Assembly: GCF_003583365.1 (NCBI RefSeq)
Contig: NZ_QXED01000008.1
Location: 248,001 to 312,000 of the forward strand
Direction of reading: 5' to 3'
Length of the DNA stretch: 64,000 nucleotides
From: Fibrisoma montanum
GTDB lineage: Bacteria > Bacteroidota > Bacteroidia > Cytophagales > Spirosomataceae
A program made the translations under genes and the position numbers. Below the pieces are notes generated by a model, which saw only the letters and a list, made by a program, of their open reading frames with translations, made no database searches and was not told the origin of the DNA. This document shows positions 32,539 to 40,598 of this stretch, in pieces (position 1 is the stretch's first letter; each line of letters opens with the position of its first letter).

Positions 32539-32646
32539 TTAATCTGCTTTGATCATATATTCCGGATTCAGCGCTTCCATCTGCCTGAGTTTACCGATAC
32601 GAATACAAAGCTCACGAAGCGATTTTTTGGTTGAACACCCGTTCAT
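32539..32646 (-). CDS. Possible 35-residue protein
   Basis: The frame starts with ATG directly after an in-frame TAG and encodes 35 residues: Lys/Arg-rich, with two Cys and the segment LRELCIRIGKLRQMEALNP, which would form an amphipathic helix. The composition looks more like a real short protein than random intergenic translation, but no clear ribosome-binding site was found and a near-match promoter box (TGACTTTG for TAnnTTTG) is the only support. It could be noise. Confidence 0.3.
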   Translation of the reverse strand: MNGCSTKKSLRELCIRIGKLRQMEALNPEYMIKAD

Positions 32647-32803
32647 CTAATACTATGCCAAAGTCATTTTTCAATCAATCGTCTACTGGTTGGCCCACCC
32701 GGCCTCTTCCTGCGGCCAAACCAATTCCAGCGGTCAGAATTGCCGTTAAATAAGGTTATTCGCGATCCGTTTACACTTTGTTTATTTTGGCTGAAATGTA
32801 GAG

Positions 32804-32833
32804 TTGGGTTTCTTGTATGAGTTCGTATATTTG
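32804..32833 (+). promoter_or_regulatory. Bacteroidota-type promoter for the SNF2 helicase gene
   Basis: The -33 box TTG (32804-32806) and -7 box TATATTTG (32826-32833, a perfect TAnnTTTG) are separated by 19 bases, as in the consensus. Transcription would start near 32840, leaving a leader of about 155 bases before the ATG. Confidence 0.6.
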
Positions 32834-32995
32834 AGGTCGTTAGGTTTCTATTTTGTCTGTTAAACCACTGATAACAAAGCTTTTATTCGTATTATCAACT
32901 GGTTTTATCCCGACAGATCCACTGGTTTAGTTCTTAGTCTCGTCATTCCAGTAGCTCAACACCACCGTTAGTACTGGCCGATCGTTTGCAGTGTT

Positions 32996-35983
32996 ATGAA
33001 AGTTTCACCATCTGATCCGTTTCAGATCGTTTATTCGCTGTTGGAGCATGAATTTTTAGGCTTCCTGATCGAAGCCTTTGTCGTTCAGCTTAACGGCCGG
33101 GGGGAACTGACGCTGCTTAATCAGACCCTCTCGACCCAGAACGTTGGTGAGTTTGCCGAAAAACTCGACGAACGGGATTTTGAACTCGTCCGGCTGATCG
33201 AAAGCATCCAGCAGGACACCATCGTCAAGAAGTTCAACACCCGGCGGCTGCCGGCGGTCGATTTCTTCCTTAAACTATACGATCCTCAGAAAGGCGACAA
33301 GCTGGTGCAGGAGGCCATCGCGGGCTATCTCGAAAACCTGAAAGCGCAGATCATGGCCCTGCTGCCCGGCAAGCCTTTTTACGTGATGGGCAACGACGGC
33401 AATCCGGCCTGGTCGCGCATTGAGTGGATGTCTGAACCGGCACGGGTGCATTTTCACTTCGTCCGGAACGACGACTCAACCCACTATTTTCCCATTATTC
33501 GCTATCCGGTTGCCGAAACCGGCGAAGCAGGAAGCGGATCGAACGGGACCCGGGAAACGGAGCGGATCGAGTTCCAGTTTAAGGATGCGCTGATGATCTG
33601 CGATGAGCCCGCCTATATGATGGTCAACAACCGGCTGTATCATTTCAGCAAAAGCGTAGACGGAAAAAAACTCCGACCGTTCTTTAACAAGAACCATATC
33701 GTTATCCCGAAAAATATTGAGCATCAGTATTATGAGCGGTTCGTAGCCCCACTGATCGCTTCGTATGACGTATATGCCAAAGGGTTCGAGATAAAAACAG
33801 AGACCGTAGATCCGGTGCCGGTCCTTACCGTTTCGGAACAGGTGGCATCGAGCCGCCCGGTGGCGGCTTCGCTCTTTGCCGATGGCCCTGAACCCGACGA
33901 TGATGCCGGGCAACGAATCGCGTTCGACCTGTCGTTCCGCTACGGTTCCTTTACGTTCCGGTTCGACAGCTTTGCGGCTTCGGCTAACGTAAGCCTGGAG
34001 AAGAAAGGCGACGAATACGTATTTCATAAAATCCGCCGGGATCAGCGCCTTGAACGGCAGAAACTAAACTGGCTTCGCGAGCACAACCTCGACATCCGGC
34101 ACGGCCGGCTTGCTCTGCCCAAACCGGAAGCTTTTTCGTGGCTTTCGGAACACAGCGCCCAACTCGACCAGGCCGGGTTTGTGCTTCAGCAGAGTGCCCA
34201 GGATACCAAGCGCTATTTTCTGGGGTATTCGTCCATCGACGTATCCATCCAGGAGGGCCGCGACTGGTTCGACATTTACGCCAACGTTCGGTTCGGCGAG
34301 TTTGAAATTCCGTTTCTGAAACTGCGGAACCTGATTCTGAATAAGAAGCGGGAGTTTACGCTCCCCAACGGCGAGATTGCCGTCATTCCGGAAGCCTGGT
34401 TCACGAAATATTCGGAGCTGTTCGGATTTCTGGAACAACCCGACGGCACCGACCAGCTCGTGCTGCGTAAACACCACCTCGCACTGGTGCAGGAACTCGA
34501 ACGCGATAGCCTCGCAACGGCCGTGATGACCCGCAAACTCGAACGGCTACGCGACTTTGAAGAGATTGAAAGCTTCCCGTTGCCGAAGCAGTTTACCGGT
34601 ACGCTCCGCCCATATCAACAGGCGGGTTACGACTGGATGAATTTCCTGCGGCAGTACCGCTTCGGCGGCTGCCTCGCCGACGACATGGGTCTGGGTAAGA
34701 CCGTGATGACGCTGGCCATGCTGCAGGGGCAGAAAGAACTGGGCATTACCGAACCGACGCTGCTGGTTATGCCTACCTCGCTGCTGTACAACTGGGAACT
34801 GGAATCCCGCAAATTTACGCCCGACCTGCGGGTGATGGTCTACACCGGCACCTACCGCGATAAGAACACGGCGCAGTTCGACGACTACGACCTGATTCTG
34901 ACCTCGTACGGTATTGTCCGGATCGACATTGAACTGCTCAAGGATTACCGCTTCAACTACGTGATTCTGGACGAATCGCAGGCCATCAAAAATCCGTCGT
35001 CGCACATTACGAAGGCGGTCATGCAGCTCAATTCGGCCAACCGCCTGATTCTGACCGGTACTCCGCTGGAAAACAGCACCATGGACCTCTGGACGCAGAT
35101 GACGTTCATCAACCCGGGGCTGCTGGGAAGCCAGTCGTTTTTCCGCAATGAGTTTCAGGTGCCGATTGAGAAACGCCACGACGAGCAGAAAACCGGCCGG
35201 CTCTATGGGCTGATCAAGCCGTTTATGCTCCGGCGCAACAAAGCGCAGGTAGCCACCGATCTGCCCGAAAAAGTAGAAAGCATTCTCTATTCGGAGATGA
35301 CACCCGAACAGGAGAAGCAGTACGAAGAAGCGAAGTCGTACTACCGGAACCTGATTCTGGAACGTATTGAGGAAGATGGGATGGCCAAATCACAGATGAT
35401 CGTGCTCCAGGGCCTGACCAAACTCCGGCAGATTGCAAACCACCCCCGGATGATCGACGATACCTACGAAGGCGATTCGGGCAAGTTGGAGGACGTACTG
35501 ATGCGCCTGGAAAGCGCCATGACCGATCACCACAAAGTTCTGGTGTTCAGTCAGTTTATCAAACACCTGAGCGTAGTGCGGCAATACCTGAAAGAAAAGA
35601 ACATCAAATACGCGTATCTCGACGGGTCGACGCAGGACCGGCAGTCGCAGGTAGAACTGTTCCAGACCGACGATTCGGTGAAGCTGTTCCTGATTTCGCT
35701 GAAAGCCGGTGGGCTGGGCCACAACCTGACGGCCGCCGACTACGTATTCATTCTGGACCCGTGGTGGAATCCGGCCATCGAAGCGCAGGCCGTCGACCGG
35801 GCGCACCGCATCGGTCAGAAGAAAACGGTATTTACCTATAAGTTCATCACCAAAAACACGGTCGAAGAGAAGATTCTGGCCCTGCAGCGGTCGAAGCAGA
35901 AACTGGCCAGCAACCTCATTGCCACCGAAGAGAACTTTGTCAAGTCACTGACCAAGGAAGACGTAATGGTGCTTCTGGAATAG
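32996..35983 (+). CDS. SNF2-family DEAD/DEAH-box helicase
   Basis: 995 residues. The C-terminal half is a complete SNF2 motor: motif I DDMGLGKT with Lys568, motif II DESQ (Asp659-Glu660), LTGTPLENS motif III, and helicase C motifs (FSQFIKHL, AGGLGHNLTAADYVFILDPWWNP, DRAHRIGQ). The first ~530 residues are not recognised in detail; their position suggests DNA or protein contacts. Bacterial proteins of this group are ATP-driven DNA translocases, some acting on RNA polymerase as RapA does. No methyltransferase or nuclease partner is adjacent, so I see no sign of a DISARM-type defence locus. Transcribed alone from the promoter at 32804. Confidence 0.92.
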   Translation: MKVSPSDPFQIVYSLLEHEFLGFLIEAFVVQLNGRGELTLLNQTLSTQNVGEFAEKLDERDFELVRLIESIQQDTIVKKFNTRRLPAVDFFLKLYDPQKGDKLVQEAIAGYLENLKAQIMALLPGKPFYVMGNDGNPAWSRIEWMSEPARVHFHFVRNDDSTHYFPIIRYPVAETGEAGSGSNGTRETERIEFQFKDALMICDEPAYMMVNNRLYHFSKSVDGKKLRPFFNKNHIVIPKNIEHQYYERFVAPLIASYDVYAKGFEIKTETVDPVPVLTVSEQVASSRPVAASLFADGPEPDDDAGQRIAFDLSFRYGSFTFRFDSFAASANVSLEKKGDEYVFHKIRRDQRLERQKLNWLREHNLDIRHGRLALPKPEAFSWLSEHSAQLDQAGFVLQQSAQDTKRYFLGYSSIDVSIQEGRDWFDIYANVRFGEFEIPFLKLRNLILNKKREFTLPNGEIAVIPEAWFTKYSELFGFLEQPDGTDQLVLRKHHLALVQELERDSLATAVMTRKLERLRDFEEIESFPLPKQFTGTLRPYQQAGYDWMNFLRQYRFGGCLADDMGLGKTVMTLAMLQGQKELGITEPTLLVMPTSLLYNWELESRKFTPDLRVMVYTGTYRDKNTAQFDDYDLILTSYGIVRIDIELLKDYRFNYVILDESQAIKNPSSHITKAVMQLNSANRLILTGTPLENSTMDLWTQMTFINPGLLGSQSFFRNEFQVPIEKRHDEQKTGRLYGLIKPFMLRRNKAQVATDLPEKVESILYSEMTPEQEKQYEEAKSYYRNLILERIEEDGMAKSQMIVLQGLTKLRQIANHPRMIDDTYEGDSGKLEDVLMRLESAMTDHHKVLVFSQFIKHLSVVRQYLKEKNIKYAYLDGSTQDRQSQVELFQTDDSVKLFLISLKAGGLGHNLTAADYVFILDPWWNPAIEAQAVDRAHRIGQKKTVFTYKFITKNTVEEKILALQRSKQKLASNLIATEENFVKSLTKEDVMVLLE

Positions 35984-36082
35984 TCAGAATCACACGTTCA
36001 GAAGATTTTTGGGAATGTAGCCCTCCGTATTTGTTACTGAGGAGATATACGCTATCATTCACCAAAATAATCAGCTCAACGT

Positions 36083-36259
36083 ATGAATACGAAAAGCATC
36101 TTTGGCATTCTGCTGACCCTGGTCGGCCTGGTTGGCCTCATCTACGCAGGCATCGATTTTTCAAAAGGGGGTGTCGCTCAGGCATCCTTTGTCTTTCTGG
36201 TGCTGGGCGGCATCTTTTTCTTCGCCGGCGTCAGCCTGATTCGCAGCACAAAGGCATAA
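36083..36259 (+). CDS. Small two-helix membrane protein
   Basis: 58 residues, with the ATG at 36083. Two hydrophobic segments (about 5-22 and 34-51) are joined by a short GIDFSKGGVAQ loop and end in a basic tail (IRSTKA). The frame has clean coding character, whereas the longer overlapping frame from 36031 reads as arginine-rich nonsense. Function unknown. A modest hairpin terminator follows. Confidence 0.75.
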   Translation: MNTKSIFGILLTLVGLVGLIYAGIDFSKGGVAQASFVFLVLGGIFFFAGVSLIRSTKA

Positions 36260-36272
36260 TGTAATGAACCGG

Positions 36273-36299
36273 ACCCTGGTCAGGCTTCGGCCAGGGTTT
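36273..36299 (+). terminator. Short hairpin terminator
   Basis: Stem ACCCTGG (36273-36279) with CCAGGGT (36291-36297), then TTTC. It lies between convergent genes and is only moderately strong. Confidence 0.6.
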
Positions 36300-36312
36300 C
36301 TGCTGTCTTTTC

Positions 36313-36825
36313 TTACCGCAGGTAAACGCCGGTCCGATCGGGGTCGCTCAGGATAACGTCAACGTGTTCGTTGAGGGTAGTACTGAGTTCATACCCTTTG
36401 TAATCGGCGGCAACGGGGTAGCGCGGATGGTTGCGGTCGATCAGTACGGCTACCTGTAGTTTGCGGACCGGCATGGTAAAAAACGGCTGCAAACTGAAAG
36501 CGAGCGTCCGACCGGTGTACAGCACGTCGTCTACAACAATCACCACCTTATCGGCAAAGTCGGCGTCGGGGCCTTCCACCTGAACCGGCGGCTGCGCGGA
36601 TTGCGACTTATCGATGGTAAGACGTACCAGATCAAGCCGGAACGGCGCGATCTGTCGCAATTCCTGTGCCAGTGACTCAGCCAGTACATAGCCTTCGCCC
36701 GTTATGCCGGCCAGAATGATAGCAGGTTCTCCGAAGTTGTTTTCGTAAATCTGAAAGGCAATCCGACGGATTTTCTGCTGAATCTGTTCGGCGTTCAGGA
36801 TGAGCGTAGGTTGAGCGGTCGTCAT
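36313..36825 (-). CDS. Phosphoribosyltransferase family protein (PyrR-like)
   Basis: 170 residues from the ATG at 36825. The frame continues upstream to 36903 but those 26 residues look non-coding. The PRPP-binding loop VVIVVDDVLYTGRT is intact and the N-terminal LAGITGEGYVLAE fits the type I PRTase fold. Closest in feel to PyrR, which binds pyr mRNA and has weak uracil phosphoribosyltransferase activity; Bacteroidota often carry such stand-alone copies. No pyrimidine genes are adjacent, so the substrate is uncertain. It is divergent from the DUF4783 gene at 37004. Confidence 0.85.
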   Translation of the reverse strand: MTTAQPTLILNAEQIQQKIRRIAFQIYENNFGEPAIILAGITGEGYVLAESLAQELRQIAPFRLDLVRLTIDKSQSAQPPVQVEGPDADFADKVVIVVDDVLYTGRTLAFSLQPFFTMPVRKLQVAVLIDRNHPRYPVAADYKGYELSTTLNEHVDVILSDPDRTGVYLR

Positions 36826-37003
36826 ACCGGCTGTAACGATGGTTAGCCCTGCAAAGATGGTAAAAAGTCGCCATAGCGCCAGTACGTTGCCGGATTGGTC
36901 CAACTACCAATAAGACTATTCCGACATCGTCTGGCAAACAAACGGATGGGTTTGGCATAGTTTTAGCCAATTGTCAGGGCATACCGAGATTACAACCATC
37001 ATC

Positions 37004-37414
37004 ATGAAAGCCCTGGTCGCTCTTTTACTTTTCTCTACATTATGGACAACGCCACCGGCCAACTCATCACCCGGTACGCAGCTCAGTGAGACCATACGTA
37101 TCTCGCTTCGCAACGGCAACGCCGGGCAGCTCTCGGCTCATTTTGCCAGCACCATCGAGTTAATCATCGATTCGGAGAAGGTTGAGTTTAGCTCGTTGGC
37201 AGCCCCCCACGCCGAACTGATTCTTCGCAGCTTTTTTCGTAAATATCCGCCCCATAGTTTTCAGTTTGTGTACCGGGGCGCATCGGACCGGTTGTTGTAC
37301 AGCACCGGCACCTACGCGACCGAAGGCCACGCCTTCACGGTCTACGTACTGATGCGGCAGACCGCCGGCCGGCAATACGTTATCAACGCCCTTCACTTTC
37401 GTAAGGAAGCTTAG
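37004..37414 (+). CDS. DUF4783 family secreted protein
   Basis: 136 residues from the ATG at 37004; eleven extra in-frame codons upstream are not needed. A signal peptide (about 1-20) precedes an NTF2-like fold typical of DUF4783: a helix with LSAHFASTIELII, then beta-strands FQFVYRGAS and FTVYVLMRQ. Members are common in Bacteroidota, have no proven role and are predicted to be periplasmic or extracytoplasmic. It is divergent from the PRTase gene. Confidence 0.8.
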   Translation: MKALVALLLFSTLWTTPPANSSPGTQLSETIRISLRNGNAGQLSAHFASTIELIIDSEKVEFSSLAAPHAELILRSFFRKYPPHSFQFVYRGASDRLLYSTGTYATEGHAFTVYVLMRQTAGRQYVINALHFRKEA

Positions 37415-37530
37415 AAGGGAGGAAAGGAGGAGAGGGAGGAATGTAGAGGGGAGAAAAGAAAAGCACTTTAATCGCCACTTTCCTTCTCCGTTCCACTCTG
37501 CCTCCTCTCCTCCCTTTTCTTTCCTGCTTT
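37415..37530. other. Purine-rich then pyrimidine-rich intergenic tract
   Basis: About 50 bases of almost pure purine (37411-37463) are followed after a short gap by about 50 bases of almost pure pyrimidine (37481-37530). The halves are imperfect reverse complements, so the transcript could fold into a long G/A-C/U hairpin that terminates or protects the DUF4783 message. Confidence 0.5.
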
Positions 37531-37544
37531 TCCTAACAAACTTC

Positions 37545-37552
37545 TATCTTTG
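37545..37552 (+). promoter_or_regulatory. Candidate -7 promoter box
   Basis: TATCTTTG is a perfect match to TAnnTTTG and lies 20 bases before the start codon at 37573. No clear -33 TTG sits 19-21 bases upstream; the spacer is T-rich. Confidence 0.45.
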
Positions 37553-37572
37553 TGCCTTCATTATGAGGTACC

Positions 37573-38139
37573 ATGATTGTTAAAACCAAGAAATACGCGT
37601 TAGATCAAAAAACGTACATCAACATAGCCCTGCGTCAGTGGGTAAAAGATAACTGGAAGTGGGCGTTTGTTCCCCTGGGCCTGATTATCCTGAACGTTAT
37701 CCTGAACGTTACGGGGGCTTATCCCAACATCTGGATCTACATTGTCATTGTGCTCCTCACCATCCTGTACGTACTGTTCTGGGCTGTGCAGATTACCGGC
37801 ATTACGCAGATGGAACAGAGCAAGGCCCTGTTTCAGAAATACGTTTACGAAATCGACAGCCGGCAGATTCTCATGCGCATCAACGCCCGCGAAGGGGGTA
37901 TGCTGAAGTGGGATCAGATCGGCAGTGTTATCAAAGACAAGGAAGCCTACATTTTCTTCCTCAACAACGAGCAGGCGCTGCAGAACGTCAAAGCCAACTG
38001 GATCGCCAAAACCGTGACACGGGGGTTGTCGAAAGCGCAGTTCCTGTACCTGCCCTACACGATCTTCAACAGCGAAAACGATCTGAAATTCACCGATGCC
38101 CTCCTGAAGCGCAAAGGACTGCTGGGCGACCCATCGTAA
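37573..38139 (+). CDS. YcxB-like membrane protein
   Basis: 188 residues. A short cytoplasmic N-terminus is followed by two membrane helices (about 32-50 and 54-75) and a ~110-residue C-terminal soluble domain with alternating strands (YVYEIDSRQILMRI, MLKWDQIGSVIKDKEAYIFFL). This is the layout of the YcxB family. Function is unknown in the family. It has its own -7 box and ends in a short terminator before the peptidase gene, so it is probably transcribed alone. Confidence 0.75.
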   Translation: MIVKTKKYALDQKTYINIALRQWVKDNWKWAFVPLGLIILNVILNVTGAYPNIWIYIVIVLLTILYVLFWAVQITGITQMEQSKALFQKYVYEIDSRQILMRINAREGGMLKWDQIGSVIKDKEAYIFFLNNEQALQNVKANWIAKTVTRGLSKAQFLYLPYTIFNSENDLKFTDALLKRKGLLGDPS

Positions 38140-38160
38140 ACGCTATTTTGTTATTTTTGA

Positions 38161-38196
38161 AAGTCCAACTCCATCGCAGGGTTGGATTTTCTGTTT
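38161..38196 (+). terminator. Terminator after the YcxB-like gene
   Basis: Hairpin with AAAGTCCAAC (38161-38170) pairing with GTTGGATTTT (38182-38191, one G-U), followed by CTGTTT. TATTTTTG just before it (38152-38159) also matches a -7 box, but no -33 box is in place. Confidence 0.6.
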
Positions 38197-38215
38197 ACAG
38201 TTAACCCCTTTTACC

Positions 38216-40426
38216 ATGAAGTACACAGGTTCGCTCCTTGCGCTCCTTTTTCTGATCCATACCCTTGCGACGGCGCAAATGCAGCGGGCCGTCACACTCG
38301 ACGATGTCTGGGGGCGCAACGCCGGTGTATTTACCCAACGCACCGTCGAAGGAGTCAACTGGATGAAAACCGGTGGTTTCTACACAACCCAGAACGACGG
38401 TCGCATTGTCAAATTCAACATCACTACGGGCCAGCCGGTCGATACCTTATTCGACCAGCGAACGGCCGTTGTGGCGGGCGGCAACCAGCGCATTAACCTG
38501 GAAGGTTACCAGCTCAGCGCCGACGAACGTAAACTGCTCATCACGACCGACGACGAACCGATTTACCGCCGGTCGAGTCGCGCCCAATTCTACGTGTACG
38601 ACCTGCAATCGGCACAACTGACCCCGCTGAGTAAGGGCGGCAAGCAGCTGTACGCTACGTTCTCGCCCGACGGCAAACAGGTGGCGTTCGTTCGCGACAA
38701 TAACCTGTTTGTGGTTGATCTGGCTACCAAACAGGAAACCCAGCTCACGACCGACGGTAAACAGAACGCCATCATCAACGGCGCGGCCGACTGGGTCTAC
38801 GAAGAAGAATTCACGATGTCGCGGGCGTTCGAGTGGTCGCCCGACAGCCGCCGTATCGCCTGGATTCGGTTCGACGAAAGCCGCGTGCCGGAGTACAACA
38901 TGCAGCTCTGGGGTAACCTCTACCCCATCGACTACCGGTTCAAATACCCCAAAGCCGGCGAAGCCAACTCGACCGTGACGGTCTGGATCGCCGACGTAGC
39001 TGACAAAGGGCCAAGCGGAAAAAAAGTGCAGGCGCAGACCGGCCTCAGTACCGACACCGACTTGTACCTGCCCCGCATTCAGTGGACCCGGAATCCCAAC
39101 CTGCTGTCGGTCCGGCGACTGAACCGGCTCCAGAACCGGCTCGATCTGCTCCACATCAATGCCGCCACCGGGCAGGCAACTACCGTACTGACCGAAACCA
39201 GCCCAACTTACGTGGACCTGGAATTTACGGACGATCTGACTTACCTGCGCGACGGCAAGGCCTTTGTCTGGAGCAGCGAACGGAGCGGGTTCAAACACCT
39301 TTACCTGCACGATATGAGCGGCAAACTGATCCGCCCGATTACGTCCGGCGAATTTGAAGCCATCAACATCCTGGGCGTCGACGAGAAAAGCCAGGCGGTT
39401 TATTACCTATCGACCGAAAACTCTCCGCTCGAACGGCAGTTGTACCGCATCGGGCTGGACGGGCGCAACAAAACCCGGTTAACCAAACAATCGGGTACGT
39501 ATGCCATTAATTTCAATCCGGACTTCACGTACTACCTGGAGTATTATACGTCGGCGGCCACTCCTACCGTCGTTACGTTGCGCAAAGCCCCGACAGCCGA
39601 GCAGCTCCGCATACTGGAAACCAACAGTGGCCTGAACAACCGGCTGCGGCAGTATGCCCTCTCGCCCAAACGGTTCTTCACGACGAAAGCCGCCGACGGT
39701 ACGCTGCTGAACGGCTTTGAGATACGTCCGCTCCGCTTCGACAGTACGAAAAAATACCCGGTACTGATGTTTGTATACGGCGGTCCGGGTTCACAAACCG
39801 TTAAAAATGACTGGGATACCCGCGATTTTTTCTGGTATCAGACGATGGCCGATAAAGGTTATGTCATCATATCGGTAGACAACCGGGGCACGGGCGCCCG
39901 CGGAACGGCCTTCCGGACGCAGACGTACGCCCAGCTTGGCCGGCTCGAAACGCAGGACCAGATTGCCGTGGCGCAGACGCTCAAAACCTGGCCGTATGTT
40001 GATCCGAATCGGGTGGGCATCTGGGGCTGGAGCTACGGGGGTTACATGACGGCCCTTTGTATGACCCTGGGGGCCGAAGTATTCAAGATGGGCATTTCGG
40101 TGGCCCCCGTCACGACCTGGCGTTTCTACGACACTATCTATACGGAGCGGTACCTCAAACGCCCGCAGGAAAACCCCTCGGGTTACGACGAGAATTCGCC
40201 CCTCACCCACGCGGCCAAACTGCGCAGCCCGTACCTGCTCATTCACGGCACCGGCGATGATAACGTACATTTCCAGAATTCGGTGATGTTCGAAGACGCG
40301 CTGATCCGGTCGGGGAAGCAGTTTCAGTCGTTCTACTACCCCAACCGCAACCATGGTATTTCGGGGGGTAATACCCGGCTGCATCTGTACCAGATGATGA
40401 CGAATTTCATCGAGAAAAATCTGTAG
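38216..40426 (+). CDS. S9B dipeptidyl peptidase IV family protein
   Basis: 736 residues with a signal peptide (about 1-20, ending TATA). The N-terminal ~480 residues are the eight-blade propeller; DWVYEEEF carries the double-Glu motif that binds the substrate N-terminus. The C-terminal alpha/beta-hydrolase has nucleophile Ser606 (GWSYGGYMT), Asp681 (GTGDDNVHF) and His713 (NRNHGIS), so all catalytic residues are present. It removes N-terminal X-Pro or X-Ala dipeptides, probably in the periplasm for peptide nutrition. Its neighbours have no related role. Confidence 0.95.
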   Translation: MKYTGSLLALLFLIHTLATAQMQRAVTLDDVWGRNAGVFTQRTVEGVNWMKTGGFYTTQNDGRIVKFNITTGQPVDTLFDQRTAVVAGGNQRINLEGYQLSADERKLLITTDDEPIYRRSSRAQFYVYDLQSAQLTPLSKGGKQLYATFSPDGKQVAFVRDNNLFVVDLATKQETQLTTDGKQNAIINGAADWVYEEEFTMSRAFEWSPDSRRIAWIRFDESRVPEYNMQLWGNLYPIDYRFKYPKAGEANSTVTVWIADVADKGPSGKKVQAQTGLSTDTDLYLPRIQWTRNPNLLSVRRLNRLQNRLDLLHINAATGQATTVLTETSPTYVDLEFTDDLTYLRDGKAFVWSSERSGFKHLYLHDMSGKLIRPITSGEFEAINILGVDEKSQAVYYLSTENSPLERQLYRIGLDGRNKTRLTKQSGTYAINFNPDFTYYLEYYTSAATPTVVTLRKAPTAEQLRILETNSGLNNRLRQYALSPKRFFTTKAADGTLLNGFEIRPLRFDSTKKYPVLMFVYGGPGSQTVKNDWDTRDFFWYQTMADKGYVIISVDNRGTGARGTAFRTQTYAQLGRLETQDQIAVAQTLKTWPYVDPNRVGIWGWSYGGYMTALCMTLGAEVFKMGISVAPVTTWRFYDTIYTERYLKRPQENPSGYDENSPLTHAAKLRSPYLLIHGTGDDNVHFQNSVMFEDALIRSGKQFQSFYYPNRNHGISGGNTRLHLYQMMTNFIEKNL

Positions 40427-40524
40427 CGCAGCCCGGCCCCCCTTTAAAAACAAAGATCAGTGCCTCACGAGATGGAAGCACTGATGCCCACTTTTAACCT
40501 ATGATAGACATTGCGTATCGGTCT

Positions 40525-40563
40525 CAACGCTACGTCCCGGCTAGCTGCCCGGACGTAGCGTTG
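40525..40563. terminator. Hairpin between convergent peptidase and lyase genes
   Basis: A perfect 13-bp stem (CAACGCTACGTCC at 40525-40537 with 40551-40563) and a 13-base loop. No T tract on either side, so it may be a weak bidirectional terminator or a 3'-end stabiliser. Confidence 0.55.
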
Positions 40564-40598
40564 GCAACGTAATGAGTTGGCTGCCTGCTTTGAGAGGG

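Larger units (their letters stand above)
32149..32995. other. 847-base intergenic region between divergent genes
   Basis: The region separates the giant repeat protein (leftward) from the SNF2 helicase (rightward). It holds a candidate promoter for the helicase, one possible short minus-strand gene at 32539-32646, an A+T-rich stretch at about 32370-32470 and a short inverted repeat (GGCGGAGT at 32194-32201 with 32214-32221) close to the adhesin start. I see no clear promoter box for the adhesin and no RNA gene. Confidence 0.6.

Noticed and set aside
32441-32545. 34-codon plus-strand frame starting at 32441
   Set aside because: No ribosome-binding site, promoter or protein-like pattern; it partly overlaps the other candidate short frame.
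32996-35983. SNF2 helicase as part of a defence system such as DISARM
   Set aside because: No methyltransferase, phospholipase D or DUF1998 partner is adjacent; the neighbours are housekeeping genes.
36031-36264. 77-codon frame overlapping the small membrane protein
   Set aside because: Its translation is Arg/His-rich nonsense, while the frame from 36083 gives a clean two-helix membrane protein.
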